Of a stretch of 64,000 bases of DNA, positions 38,839 to 47,942 are shown piece after piece. Numbering within the stretch: the first letter of the stretch is position 1; each line of letters starts with the position of its first letter. Both the position numbers and the translations under genes were made by a program. Origin of the DNA: an uncultured Acidimicrobiales bacterium (GTDB taxonomy: Bacteria > Actinomycetota > Acidimicrobiia > Acidimicrobiales > SZUA-35); the NCBI GenBank assembly GCA_937997485.1, contig CALKTH010000022.1:1-64000 (forward strand), in the 5' to 3' direction. The notes under the pieces are model-generated. The model was not told where the DNA came from, did not search any database, and saw nothing but the letters and a program-made list of their open reading frames with translations.

Positions 38839-39771
38839 TCAGATCTCGTGGTGATCGAGCTTCACCCCAACGAGGCCAGACATCGTACCCAAACCCTCCA
38901 TGACCAGGGCCGCCGTGTACCGCAACTGCGGGGGCTTGCGGGCCGAGAGCTGGCGGAGCGGATGGAGGAGACCCTGCGCGATGGCCTTGCCGGAGCGAAG
39001 GAACAACCGCGACTTGGTGGCATCTCCGCTGCGATGGTTCGTGAGGTACTTGGTGTTGCCCATCCAGGCCGCGCGCCGAAGCTGGTAGCCGAGTGTGGAC
39101 CGTTCATCTGGTTCGATTTCGTACACGGCGGTCTTGACCGAGAAGCGGCACGCCAGCCCGGCGCCGACCGCCTGGCGGTAGAAGACCATGTCTTCTCCCC
39201 CGAGTACTCCGAGATCGGGATCGAATCGGATCTCCGGATGTTCGAGAAGAAACGACCCGCGGAGCATGGAGTTGCCCGTTGCGCAGATCGGAACTTCGCT
39301 GTCCTCTTCGTACTCGAGCAGGCCGAATCGATCGAACGGCTCGTCGTGGATCCACGACGGTGCGTCCTTGGGAAAGGTGAGGAGCAGCGGCCCGGTCGTT
39401 GCATCGGCACCTGTCCGCGTCTGGAGATCGAGGTGCTGCACGAGCCAGTCTTCAGGTACGACGATGTCGTCATCGGTCATGGCGACCCAGTTCCCGAGCG
39501 AGGCAGCCGCGTCGAGCCCGGTGTTTCGGGCAATGGAAATGTTCTGCGAACCAGCGTGGCGGTAGTGCAGGCCAAGCGGGAACGAGAGATCGAACGAATC
39601 GACCACGGCCTTGGCCCGACCATCCGGATTGTCATCAACGACGACCACCGCCACGGAGGCGCGATCAGCCACTCGTTCGGCCGCAACATGCAGCGAACGC
39701 AGCAGTCGCTCGAGCGGTTCGTTGCGCTTGTAGGTGCAGACGTAGACGGCGATCGAGTCGGGAGCGCTCAC
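38839..39771 (-). CDS. glycosyltransferase family 2
   Basis: SIAVYVCTYKRNEPLERLLRSL; ISIARNTGLDAAASLGNWVAMTDDDIVVPEDWL. GTG 39771 preferred over track start 39819. Confidence 0.9.
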   Translation of the reverse strand: MSAPDSIAVYVCTYKRNEPLERLLRSLHVAAERVADRASVAVVVVDDNPDGRAKAVVDSFDLSFPLGLHYRHAGSQNISIARNTGLDAAASLGNWVAMTDDDIVVPEDWLVQHLDLQTRTGADATTGPLLLTFPKDAPSWIHDEPFDRFGLLEYEEDSEVPICATGNSMLRGSFLLEHPEIRFDPDLGVLGGEDMVFYRQAVGAGLACRFSVKTAVYEIEPDERSTLGYQLRRAAWMGNTKYLTNHRSGDATKSRLFLRSGKAIAQGLLHPLRQLSARKPPQLRYTAALVMEGLGTMSGLVGVKLDHHEI

Positions 39772-39881
39772 GATGCTCCTGTCGGCTGTGGAGCGAAGTA
39801 CCCAAGCGGTCCGGGCCAAATCCCCCGAATTTCAGCCGCATACAGGGGAATTCCTCTATCAGGAATCTCACACCGGTGGCC

Positions 39882-39887
39882 TAGACT
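39882..39887 (+). promoter_or_regulatory. putative -10 element TAGACT, 7 nt before ATG (leaderless arrangement)
   Basis: TAGACT-cttgcgc-ATG at 39895; ATCAGG at 39858-39863 with an 18-nt spacer. Confidence 0.4.
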
Positions 39888-39894
39888 CTTGCGC

Positions 39895-41949
39895 ATGGCG
39901 GGCAACACTAGTGACGGCGAGCTCGATCTCGCGGACTACCTCAAGATCCTCAAGCGTCGATGGCGATGGTTTGCCCTCGGCCTGGTCACAGTGATGTCGC
40001 TGGCGGTCACGCTGAGCCTCACGCAACCTGATCGCTTTCGGGCCTCTTCTGCAGTGCTTCTCCGTACATCGGCAGCACAGGATGCACTTGATCAGGGGAT
40101 CCTGAGCACGTCGTTCCTTTCCCGTGAGCTTGGCAACGAGATCAACTTCGCCGAGAGCGACGTCGTTCGTGACGCCGTTGAGGCCGATATCGGCATCATC
40201 CCGAGCGTGAGCATCAGCAACGAAAGCGGCACCGACCTCCTCGTCTTCACTGCCACCGCTTCGTTCCCCCAAAACGCTGCGCGCGACGCAAACGCCTGGG
40301 CCACCGCTTACATCGATGCAAAACGAGAGATTGCCTCCACCTCGATCCTCGGTGCCGTTGAAGAGTTCGAGGCCGAGCTTGCCGACCTACGAGCACAGCG
40401 GGCCAGCGTCCGTGCCCCCCTCGATGATCTCGAGCGTGAACTGGCCGGCGCCACCGTCGTTTCTCGGCCCGACCTCGAGAAGCAGATTGATGCGCTCGAG
40501 CTGCAGGTTGCCGATGAGCTTGCGGTGATCGACGCGCAGATCGCGGGAACGTTCGATCGCAGCGATCTGTCGCTCCTCCGGTCAGAACGTCGGCGCCTCC
40601 TCGCCCCCATCACAGCGCTCCAGCAAGATCTTCCCATCGCCTCTGAGGTCTCACGGGCGCAGCTGCAGGTCCAAGTCGACATTCTGACCAACCAGCTGGC
40701 CGGCGAGCTCGACCTCATCGATGCCCGGATCAATACCACTGCTCGCAACATCACCGACCTTGAGCTCTCCAGCCAGCTTGCCGCCGAAGGCACCGGTCGA
40801 GTCGTACAGGTGGCCGCCGTTCCGAGCGCTCCCATCAACGCCCCGATCGAGCGCAACATCGCCCTCGGGCTCGTCGTCGGATCCATCCTCGGCCTCGCTG
40901 CGGCGCTCCTCGCCGAGACGCTCGATCAGAGCATCAACTCGGCCGACGACATCCGCTCGCTGACCGACGTACCGGTCTTGGGCACCGTGCCCGAGTCCAG
41001 CAAGGACGAGGCGAAGGAAGAACTCGCCCTCGCCACCCTGCTCAGTCCGACGAGCGGGATTGCGGATGCGTACCACAAGGTCCGATCGTCGTTGCAGTAC
41101 GCCCTGGTCGACAACGCCGCATCGTCCATTCTCGTCACCAGTGCCAACGAATCGGAAGGCAAGACCACGTCCGCGGTCAACATCGCCTGGGCCCTGGCCG
41201 GGGTTGGCAATCGTGTCGCCCTCGCCGACGCCGACTTCCGTCGCCCCCGAGTCCATGCGGTGTTCGGTCTGCCGTCGAGCCCGGGTCAGAGCGATCACCT
41301 GCTCGGGTCCACTCCCCTCGTGGACCTCGTCCGTCACATCAATCACCCCGAGCACTCGATGGTGGTCCTGCCAACCGGCACGCTTCCACCCAACCCGGCT
41401 GACTTCGTGGCCTCGAGATCCTTCACGGCACTGCTCGCTGATCTCGCTCGTGAGTCTGACGTTCTCGTCCTTGATGCACCGCCTGTGCTGCCCGTGTCTG
41501 ACGCCGTCACGACTGCACGCTCGGTCGACGCCACCATCCTCACCGTTCGAGCCCGCTCGACGACGAAGGAACAGCTCGAGCAAGCAATCGACGCCCTTCG
41601 ACAGGGTGGCGCTCACCTCGTCGGCATCGTGCTTGTCGGTGGCCGGGCAAAGGAAACCACGTACTACGGAGAAAGCAGCGGCGCCGTTCGTCCGAGCGTG
41701 ATCACCAGGGATCGGGGCACACTCATCGTGCCGACGCCCGGCGCACTGCCCACAGCGACCGCGCCTCGCCCGAGCGCTCCGTCCCCCGCGCCCGAAGCTG
41801 CGAACGCAGCCTCGGCCCCGGACGGACAAACCATCTCGTTGCAGACTGTTGACACTGCAGTGTCGGTGCCAGCGGCACCATCAGTGGTGCCGAACGGGGC
41901 GTCGAGTAACGGCGCTCGCCGAAACGGCAAGGGTCCTCGCTCCGCCTGA
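39895..41949 (+). CDS. Wzc-like polysaccharide co-polymerase / BY-kinase (third copy)
   Basis: LADYLKILKRRWRWFALGLVTVMSLAVTLS; SILVTSANESEGKTTSAVNIAWALAGVGNRVALADADFRRPRV; VLVLDAPPVLPVSDA; ETTYYGESS. Start re-placed from 38809. Confidence 0.92.
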   Translation: MAGNTSDGELDLADYLKILKRRWRWFALGLVTVMSLAVTLSLTQPDRFRASSAVLLRTSAAQDALDQGILSTSFLSRELGNEINFAESDVVRDAVEADIGIIPSVSISNESGTDLLVFTATASFPQNAARDANAWATAYIDAKREIASTSILGAVEEFEAELADLRAQRASVRAPLDDLERELAGATVVSRPDLEKQIDALELQVADELAVIDAQIAGTFDRSDLSLLRSERRRLLAPITALQQDLPIASEVSRAQLQVQVDILTNQLAGELDLIDARINTTARNITDLELSSQLAAEGTGRVVQVAAVPSAPINAPIERNIALGLVVGSILGLAAALLAETLDQSINSADDIRSLTDVPVLGTVPESSKDEAKEELALATLLSPTSGIADAYHKVRSSLQYALVDNAASSILVTSANESEGKTTSAVNIAWALAGVGNRVALADADFRRPRVHAVFGLPSSPGQSDHLLGSTPLVDLVRHINHPEHSMVVLPTGTLPPNPADFVASRSFTALLADLARESDVLVLDAPPVLPVSDAVTTARSVDATILTVRARSTTKEQLEQAIDALRQGGAHLVGIVLVGGRAKETTYYGESSGAVRPSVITRDRGTLIVPTPGALPTATAPRPSAPSPAPEAANAASAPDGQTISLQTVDTAVSVPAAPSVVPNGASSNGARRNGKGPRSA

Positions 41950-41964
41950 GCCAGTGCTTCGGAA

Positions 41965-44900
41965 CTAGAACATCACGGCGTCGGCACCGAGCAACACCCG
42001 AAGCTCGGGGATCAGCCCGCTCTCGGTGTTGGCGTTGAATTCGTCGGTGAGCTTGACGACTTGGCTTTCGCTCAAGTGGATGTACACCGGGGAGTCACCG
42101 CGGTGTCGCTGCAGCACTTCCTTGAGCTCAGCGATCAAGTGATCGGACAGTTGATCGGGCCGCACCTCGAGGCGAATGGGTGCCGCGGAGCCGAGTGAAT
42201 CGGCCTCGAAGACCTCAACGGTCTGGATCATCAACTTGGCCTCGTCGTCTCGCTTCTGGACGCGGGCCCGCACCACTACGACTCGGTCGTCCTCGAGCAG
42301 GTGGCCGTAGTCGGTGAACGTTCGGGGGAAGACCATGCACTCCGACGAGTCGGTGAGATCCTCGAGGATGAAGATCCCCATGAGATCACCCTTCTTGGTC
42401 CATTTGCGCTGCAACTGCGTGACCACACCGCCGATCACGACCGATGCGCCATCTTCCATTCCCTCGAGCTCCGACATTGAGTGTTCGCTTCGGCGCTTGA
42501 GCGCTCCCTCGAGCCCCATCAATGGGTGGTCAGAGACGTACAGACCGAGCATCTCCTTCTCGAACGCCAGACGTCGGCTCTTGTCGAATTCTTGATCGGA
42601 GATTTGAGGCCGGTCGTCGAAGCTGGGGCCGCCAGCATCGTCTCCCCCACCGAACAGCGTCATCACGCCCATGTCGTGCTCTTTGCGAGACGCCACGGTC
42701 TTGTCGATGATCTCTTCGAAGCAGAGCAGCAGACCTTGGCGGGCATGGCCGAGTGAGTCGAAGCCACCGGCCTTGATGAGCGACTCGATCGCTCGCTTGT
42801 TGAGGACGGCGTAGTCGACACGCTCGACGAAGTCGATGAAGTCGACGAACGGGCCGTTGGCTCGCCGTTCCTTGATGATGAGTTCGACCAAACCCTCGCC
42901 GACGTTGCGCACGGCACTGAGCCCGAAGGTGATGGCGTTGAAGTCGTTGGGCGCCGTTGGGTCCGGGTTCGGGATCGAGCCGAAGTTCATGTCCGAACGG
43001 TTGACGTCGGGCACGAGCACGCTCACGCCCAGCTGACGGCATTCGTTGAGGTAAATGCCTGCCTTGTCGAGGCTGGACTTCACGCTGGTGAGCAGCGAGG
43101 CGAAGTACTCGACCGGATAATTCGCCTTCAGGAAGGCCGTTTGGAAGCTGACGAAGCCATAGCCGTAGGAGTGGCTCTTGTTGAAGGCGTAGTCGGCGAA
43201 GCCCTCGATGGTGGTGAACATGTCTTCACCGAACGTGACGCCGTAGCCCAGGTCGTCACAGCCCTTGATGAACTTCTCGCGCTCGAGCGCCATGAGTTCA
43301 CGCTTCTTCTTGCCGGCAGCCTTTCGCAGGTTGTCGGCCTCGGCGAGCGTGTAGCCAGCGAACTTCTGGCTCGCCCGCATCATCTGCTCTTGGTAGATCA
43401 TGAGGCCGTAGCTCTCCCCCATGATCTCCTCGGCATCGGGATGCACGTAGCTGACCTCTTGCCGTCCGTTCTTGCGGTCGGCGTAGTCGTTGTGCATGTT
43501 GGCCGCCATCGGGCCGGGTCGATAGAGGGCCACGAGGGCGGCCACGTCTTCGAATCCGGTGGGGGCCATTGAGCGCATGAGCGCACGCATCGGTGGCGAC
43601 TCGAGCTGGAACACGCCGATGGTCTGGCCAGCTTGCAGCAGCTTGTAGGTGTTCTGGTCTTCCAGGTCGACGTGGTCGATGTCGACGGTGACGCCATGCA
43701 CCTCTTCGATCAGCGCGATGGCATCACTGATCACGTCGAGGTTGCGCAAACCCAGGAAGTCCATCTTGAGCAGGCCCAGCGACTCGACGCCGTTCATTTC
43801 GTACTGAGTCACCACCGGTGACTCTTCGATCGGCTTGCCCGATTCCGGCTTGCGCTGGATGGGCAGGTAGGTGGTGAGGGGCTCCTTGGTAATCACCACG
43901 GCGGCGGCGTGGATGCCGTCGGAACGGCGGAGACCTTCGAGCCCCTTCGCGACCTCGATGACCTTGGCCACGTCCGGCTCGTTCTCGGTCATCGTGCGAA
44001 GTTCGCCCGCCATCGCGTAGCCGTCCTTGTACTTCTCCGAGGGTTCGAAGCAGTACTTGAGCGGGGTGTCTCGACCCATGATCAGCGGCGGCATGGCCTT
44101 GGCGATCTTGTCGCCGACGGCGTAGGGGTAGCCGAGCACACGGGCCCCATCTCGAACGGCGGCCCGGGCCTTGATCTGGCCGAACGTGACGATCTGGGCC
44201 ACGCGGTCGCGCCCGTAGCGCTCGGCGCAGTAGTTGATCATCTGATCCCGGTACCGGGTGTCGAAGTCCATGTCGATGTCGGGCATCGAGATACGGGACG
44301 GATTGAGGAACCGTTCGAACAGGAGGTCGTATTTGATGGGATCGAGGTCGGTGATCCAGAGCGTGTAGGCCACCGCACAGCCGGCAGCCGAACCACGGCC
44401 GGGACCGACACGGATGCCGACGTCTCGGGCGTAACGAATCATGTCCCACGTGATGAGGAAGTAGGACGAGAAGCCCATGTCTCGGATGACCTTGAGTTCG
44501 AACTCGAGTCGTTCAACCGCCTCTTCAGAGATGTTGTCGCCCCAACGCTTGCGTGCGCCCTCGAAGGTGAGGTGGTGCAGGTAGTCGTCGGCGCCCTCGA
44601 AACCCTCGGGAATCGGGAAGTCAGGCAGCAAGGGTTTGCCGAACTCAATCTCCACGTTGCAGCGTTCGGCGATCCAGAGCGAGTTGTCGCACGCCTCGGG
44701 GATCTCGGCCCATTGATGACGCATCTCGGACGCGCTCTTCAGGTAGTGCTGATCGCCGCTGAACTTGAAGCGGTCGGGATCGCTCATGAGCGAGCCGGTC
44801 TGCACACAGAGCAGCGCGTCATGCGCGTCGTGATCGACCCGGTTCGTGTAGTGAGAATCGTTGGTGGCGAGGATCGGCGCCTGGATCTTGCGGGCGATGT

Positions 44901-46653
44901 CGATGAGCTGCGGATTGGTCTTGTGCTGCTCGGGGATCCCGTGATCTTGCAGCTCGATGAAGAGGTTGTCTCGACCGAAGATGTCTTGCAGCCGGGCAGC
45001 TTTCTCGAGCGCCTGCTGCTCATTGCCCTGGAGCAGCGACTGCAGCACGTGTCCACCGAGACAGCCGGTGGTGGCAATTACGCCCTCGGAGTGCTTCTCC
45101 AGCAGTTCCCAGTCACAGTTGTGCACGGCAAAGTCGGTGACGTAGGAGTGATCCTCTTCGACCTCGAAGTTGTAGACGAGCCCGTCGTACCGTTTGGTCT
45201 GAACGTCCTTGATCGCTCGATACACGTAGTCGTCGTCTTGGAGCGTGCGTCGGTCGTCGAGCGCCTGGTGGTCCGAAGAGTCGTTCGAGCGGAACTGGTC
45301 GGCGTGCGCTTCGCTCGGGAGCTCGAAGCGCTCGACTGCAGCGAAGTCGCCATTGAGCGTCGCCCGCAGCATGCGCACCTGCCACGCCAGGGTCTCGGAC
45401 GTCTGCGTGAAGGCGGTAAACCGATCGTTGCGCGAACCGTCGCCGTCGAACAGACCACGGACCACTGCCTCTTGGAAACTCCTCGGCGTCTCCCAGATGA
45501 ATCCAGGCAGGTGCTTGTTCGACGCGCCCGTCCCGCAAAGGTCCGAGAGCAACTCTGCCAACAAGGCGGACGACGAGCGGATGTCGACGCCTCGGTGGCC
45601 AGGACGGTCCTCCGGACCGGAAACGGTTGGAGCGCGGCCCACGAGGCGTTCGATGACCGCCGAGCACGCGTCGATGATGTCGCCCTCGGACTCGGGCACC
45701 GTGAGGCGCACCTCACCTCGGATGACGTACCCCTCTGCCACGTACAGGCCGAGGAAGTAGCCGAACTCTTCGTCGAGCTTGATGCTGTCGGGGAAGTCGG
45801 CGTAGTGACGGGTCGGCCCCATGCCAGTTCGTTCCGAGCTCAAGAAGTAGCGATTCGGAATCTCAGGATCGGACTCCCACGTCACATGAACCGACGGAAA
45901 GATCTCGGCCATCGTCTCCGGCGAATGCACCTTCGGGAGGCAGACCCACGAGTTCCAGTTCGTGGCGTTCTCTGCGCTCGAAGGTCGTCCGGGCACGATG
46001 TCCTTCGCCTCGACCCACGATCGTTCGCCATCGCGGTCACGAACGAGAACAGGATGCTCACCCGTCATCCAGGTTGTGCGTGAGTAGCGGTTGTTCAGCT
46101 TGACGCCGAACAGCTCACCTTCGTGCCGTCGGCTCATTGTCTGTGTGACTGGCCGGAATCGCCCCTGGTGAGTCAGCACCATGTCGCCGACTGCGATCTC
46201 TTCGATCGGCTTGATGCCCGTTTCGGTGATGATCTCTTGCCCGGCTGGGAAGCAGCGTGGCTTGTAGTGGAAGCCCGACATGAAGGCCTCAGAGGACATC
46301 TCGATGAGGTTTCGGTAGCCGATGTTGTTCTCGGCCAGGGCGATCAGGTGGTAGTAGAGCTTCTTGCCGCCATCGGAGTTACCGCCGGAATCGTCCATCT
46401 TTCCTCGGCGACTCGGACGCTCGAATCGAGACTCGTGTGCCTGATAGAGCTCGATGCCGATGATGGGATTGATGTCGTGCGACTTGCAGGCGTTGTAGAA
46501 GTCGAGAACGCCGTACATGTTGCCGTGGTCGGTGATCCCGAGCGCCGGTTGCCCGTCGGCAGCGGCTGCGGCCACGAGATCGTCCAGCCGCGACGCACCA
46601 TCGAGCATCGAGTACTCGGTGTGCACATGGAGATGGGTGAACGACGAACCCAC
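41965..46653 (-). CDS. dnaE: DNA polymerase III subunit alpha with in-frame intein
   Basis: PHP domain FTHLHVHTEYSMLDGA...ALGITDHGNMYG; SRISMPDIDMDFDTRYRDQMINY; DGIHAAAVVI; SYVHPDAEEIMGESYGLMIYQEQMM. GTG start with SD. Confidence 0.98.
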   Translation of the reverse strand: MGSSFTHLHVHTEYSMLDGASRLDDLVAAAAADGQPALGITDHGNMYGVLDFYNACKSHDINPIIGIELYQAHESRFERPSRRGKMDDSGGNSDGGKKLYYHLIALAENNIGYRNLIEMSSEAFMSGFHYKPRCFPAGQEIITETGIKPIEEIAVGDMVLTHQGRFRPVTQTMSRRHEGELFGVKLNNRYSRTTWMTGEHPVLVRDRDGERSWVEAKDIVPGRPSSAENATNWNSWVCLPKVHSPETMAEIFPSVHVTWESDPEIPNRYFLSSERTGMGPTRHYADFPDSIKLDEEFGYFLGLYVAEGYVIRGEVRLTVPESEGDIIDACSAVIERLVGRAPTVSGPEDRPGHRGVDIRSSSALLAELLSDLCGTGASNKHLPGFIWETPRSFQEAVVRGLFDGDGSRNDRFTAFTQTSETLAWQVRMLRATLNGDFAAVERFELPSEAHADQFRSNDSSDHQALDDRRTLQDDDYVYRAIKDVQTKRYDGLVYNFEVEEDHSYVTDFAVHNCDWELLEKHSEGVIATTGCLGGHVLQSLLQGNEQQALEKAARLQDIFGRDNLFIELQDHGIPEQHKTNPQLIDIARKIQAPILATNDSHYTNRVDHDAHDALLCVQTGSLMSDPDRFKFSGDQHYLKSASEMRHQWAEIPEACDNSLWIAERCNVEIEFGKPLLPDFPIPEGFEGADDYLHHLTFEGARKRWGDNISEEAVERLEFELKVIRDMGFSSYFLITWDMIRYARDVGIRVGPGRGSAAGCAVAYTLWITDLDPIKYDLLFERFLNPSRISMPDIDMDFDTRYRDQMINYCAERYGRDRVAQIVTFGQIKARAAVRDGARVLGYPYAVGDKIAKAMPPLIMGRDTPLKYCFEPSEKYKDGYAMAGELRTMTENEPDVAKVIEVAKGLEGLRRSDGIHAAAVVITKEPLTTYLPIQRKPESGKPIEESPVVTQYEMNGVESLGLLKMDFLGLRNLDVISDAIALIEEVHGVTVDIDHVDLEDQNTYKLLQAGQTIGVFQLESPPMRALMRSMAPTGFEDVAALVALYRPGPMAANMHNDYADRKNGRQEVSYVHPDAEEIMGESYGLMIYQEQMMRASQKFAGYTLAEADNLRKAAGKKKRELMALEREKFIKGCDDLGYGVTFGEDMFTTIEGFADYAFNKSHSYGYGFVSFQTAFLKANYPVEYFASLLTSVKSSLDKAGIYLNECRQLGVSVLVPDVNRSDMNFGSIPNPDPTAPNDFNAITFGLSAVRNVGEGLVELIIKERRANGPFVDFIDFVERVDYAVLNKRAIESLIKAGGFDSLGHARQGLLLCFEEIIDKTVASRKEHDMGVMTLFGGGDDAGGPSFDDRPQISDQEFDKSRRLAFEKEMLGLYVSDHPLMGLEGALKRRSEHSMSELEGMEDGASVVIGGVVTQLQRKWTKKGDLMGIFILEDLTDSSECMVFPRTFTDYGHLLEDDRVVVVRARVQKRDDEAKLMIQTVEVFEADSLGSAAPIRLEVRPDQLSDHLIAELKEVLQRHRGDSPVYIHLSESQVVKLTDEFNANTESGLIPELRVLLGADAVMF
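45118..46254 (-). mobile_element. 379-aa intein with LAGLIDADG homing endonuclease domain inside DnaE
   Basis: C1 block A CFPAGQEIITETGIKPIEEIAVGDMVLTHQG; block B TTWMTGEHPVL; DOD motifs YFLGLYVAEGY and VVRGLFDGDGS; block F YDGLVYNFEVEEDHSYVTD; block G AVHN followed by C+1. Extein rejoins as GFHYKPR-CDWELLEKHSEG. Confidence 0.96.
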
Positions 46654-46898
46654 GGTGACTCCCCTGCCCTTTCGGGCCTGCTCTCGGGTCAGCAGCTCAA
46701 CCGGACTCCGGCACTGCTCACCTCAGTTCCTGTCCGCCGAACCCACGCTTCAGCGACGAATGACACGAGTGTAATTCGGTCAAGGCCATTCACTCCAGCC
46801 GTTCGCTCAACCTAGCAGGGCACCGAACTTCTGCCGGTGGGCTCACGACCCTCGATTGCCGATCGCCAAGGGGACCGGCGGCGGACAGCCCGGAGGGA

Positions 46899-47777
46899 CT
46901 AGTTCAGACCGGTCTTGGTCCGGAACTCCGGCGAATCGCTGAATGACAGCATGACGTCGCCTCGGCTGGCGCCGTTTCGCATCTGGGTGAGCCAGAAGGA
47001 TCGGCCACCAGAGTCAGCAGATCGGCCCATCACGTTTCGGTACACGAGATCGATGAAGGCCTGATCCGAGAGCGACCCATAGGTGTCTCGGAACTCGGGT
47101 GAGTTGGCGAACTGGTCGGACACGGTCGCAAGGGTCACGCCGGCGTAGGTCGATTCCACCCAGAAGGCCAGGCCACCAGCATCGGCTTCCCGCAGGAAGT
47201 AGGCCTGGTAGAGGCGACGGACAGAATTCGGGACCGGCTGGTCAGAGCATGTCGACCCGGCCTGCGTGGGCGTGACCCGAGGCGAGGCGGCAGAAGCACG
47301 CAACGTGCCGAGACGCTGGTCCACTCGGCGGAACTGAACCACGGCCCACATGTCGCCGTTGCCATCACAGGCAACACCGATCCCAGCCACGCCGATGTTC
47401 GGGTCGACGATGAGATGGCGGTGCGAAGCGGAGCGCATCCATGCGTCGGTGATCTGGCCCGTTCGCTGACCGCGAGCCACGATCTCGATGTTGGTCTCGG
47501 GCGAGTGGGCCAAGTTCTGCGAGCGAACGAGTGCGTTGCTCCAGACCTGGGCATCGCCAGCGAGCGAGTCTTCGAACCGCACGGGGTTCAGTCCTCGGGC
47601 CGCTCGCTCGGCGTTGAGCTGGGCGCCGAATTCGCCGATCAGGCCAGCAGCGGCGGGAGCGGGCTCGGATGCACCGGCGGCGTTGGGGAGGGCGAGCGAC
47701 GAGACCAAGGCCAGAACGAGCGCAAGGCTGCTCAGCAAGACGGATCGTCGTCGGGAGGGGCGAAGAACATCCGACAT
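46899..47777 (-). CDS. secreted CAP (SCP/PR1-like) domain plus C-terminal DUF4214 protein
   Basis: Signal peptide RRSVLLSSLALVLALVSSLALPNAAGA; CAP NAERAARGLNPVRFEDSLAGDAQVWSNAL...AWMRSASHRHLIVDPNI; DUF4214 LYQAYFLREADAGGLAFWVE...YRNVMGRSADSGGRSFWL. Confidence 0.8.
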   Translation of the reverse strand: MSDVLRPSRRRSVLLSSLALVLALVSSLALPNAAGASEPAPAAAGLIGEFGAQLNAERAARGLNPVRFEDSLAGDAQVWSNALVRSQNLAHSPETNIEIVARGQRTGQITDAWMRSASHRHLIVDPNIGVAGIGVACDGNGDMWAVVQFRRVDQRLGTLRASAASPRVTPTQAGSTCSDQPVPNSVRRLYQAYFLREADAGGLAFWVESTYAGVTLATVSDQFANSPEFRDTYGSLSDQAFIDLVYRNVMGRSADSGGRSFWLTQMRNGASRGDVMLSFSDSPEFRTKTGLN

Positions 47778-47833
47778 CGGATTGACATATTGACGACACC
47801 GATCGGTCACGTCAAGACAATCGGGCGAAAAAC

Positions 47834-47847
47834 CGCTTCGTAAAGCG
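47834..47847 (-). terminator. short hairpin CGCTT-TACG-AAGCG followed by GTTTTT (minus strand)
   Basis: 5-bp stem, UACG loop, T-tract at 47828-47832 on the complementary strand; between the stop at 47943 and the start at 47777. Confidence 0.4.
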
Positions 47848-47942
47848 TTGGACAGCCAAATTTTGTCGGCTGATCACCACGGAGAGTGGTGAAATGGGCC
47901 CATTTGGCGTCGCGATTTCGTCACAATGCGACGAGGAAACGG

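Noticed and set aside
38809-39894. N-terminal 362 residues of the tracked 1046-aa ORF
   Set aside because: Antisense to a clear GT2 gene. The Wzc homology begins at ATG 39895, so this is an open-frame extension, not a fusion.
43909-46083. 724-aa plus-strand ORF
   Set aside because: Fully antisense to dnaE, whose protein is unambiguous. Long antisense frames are expected in high-GC codon-biased DNA.
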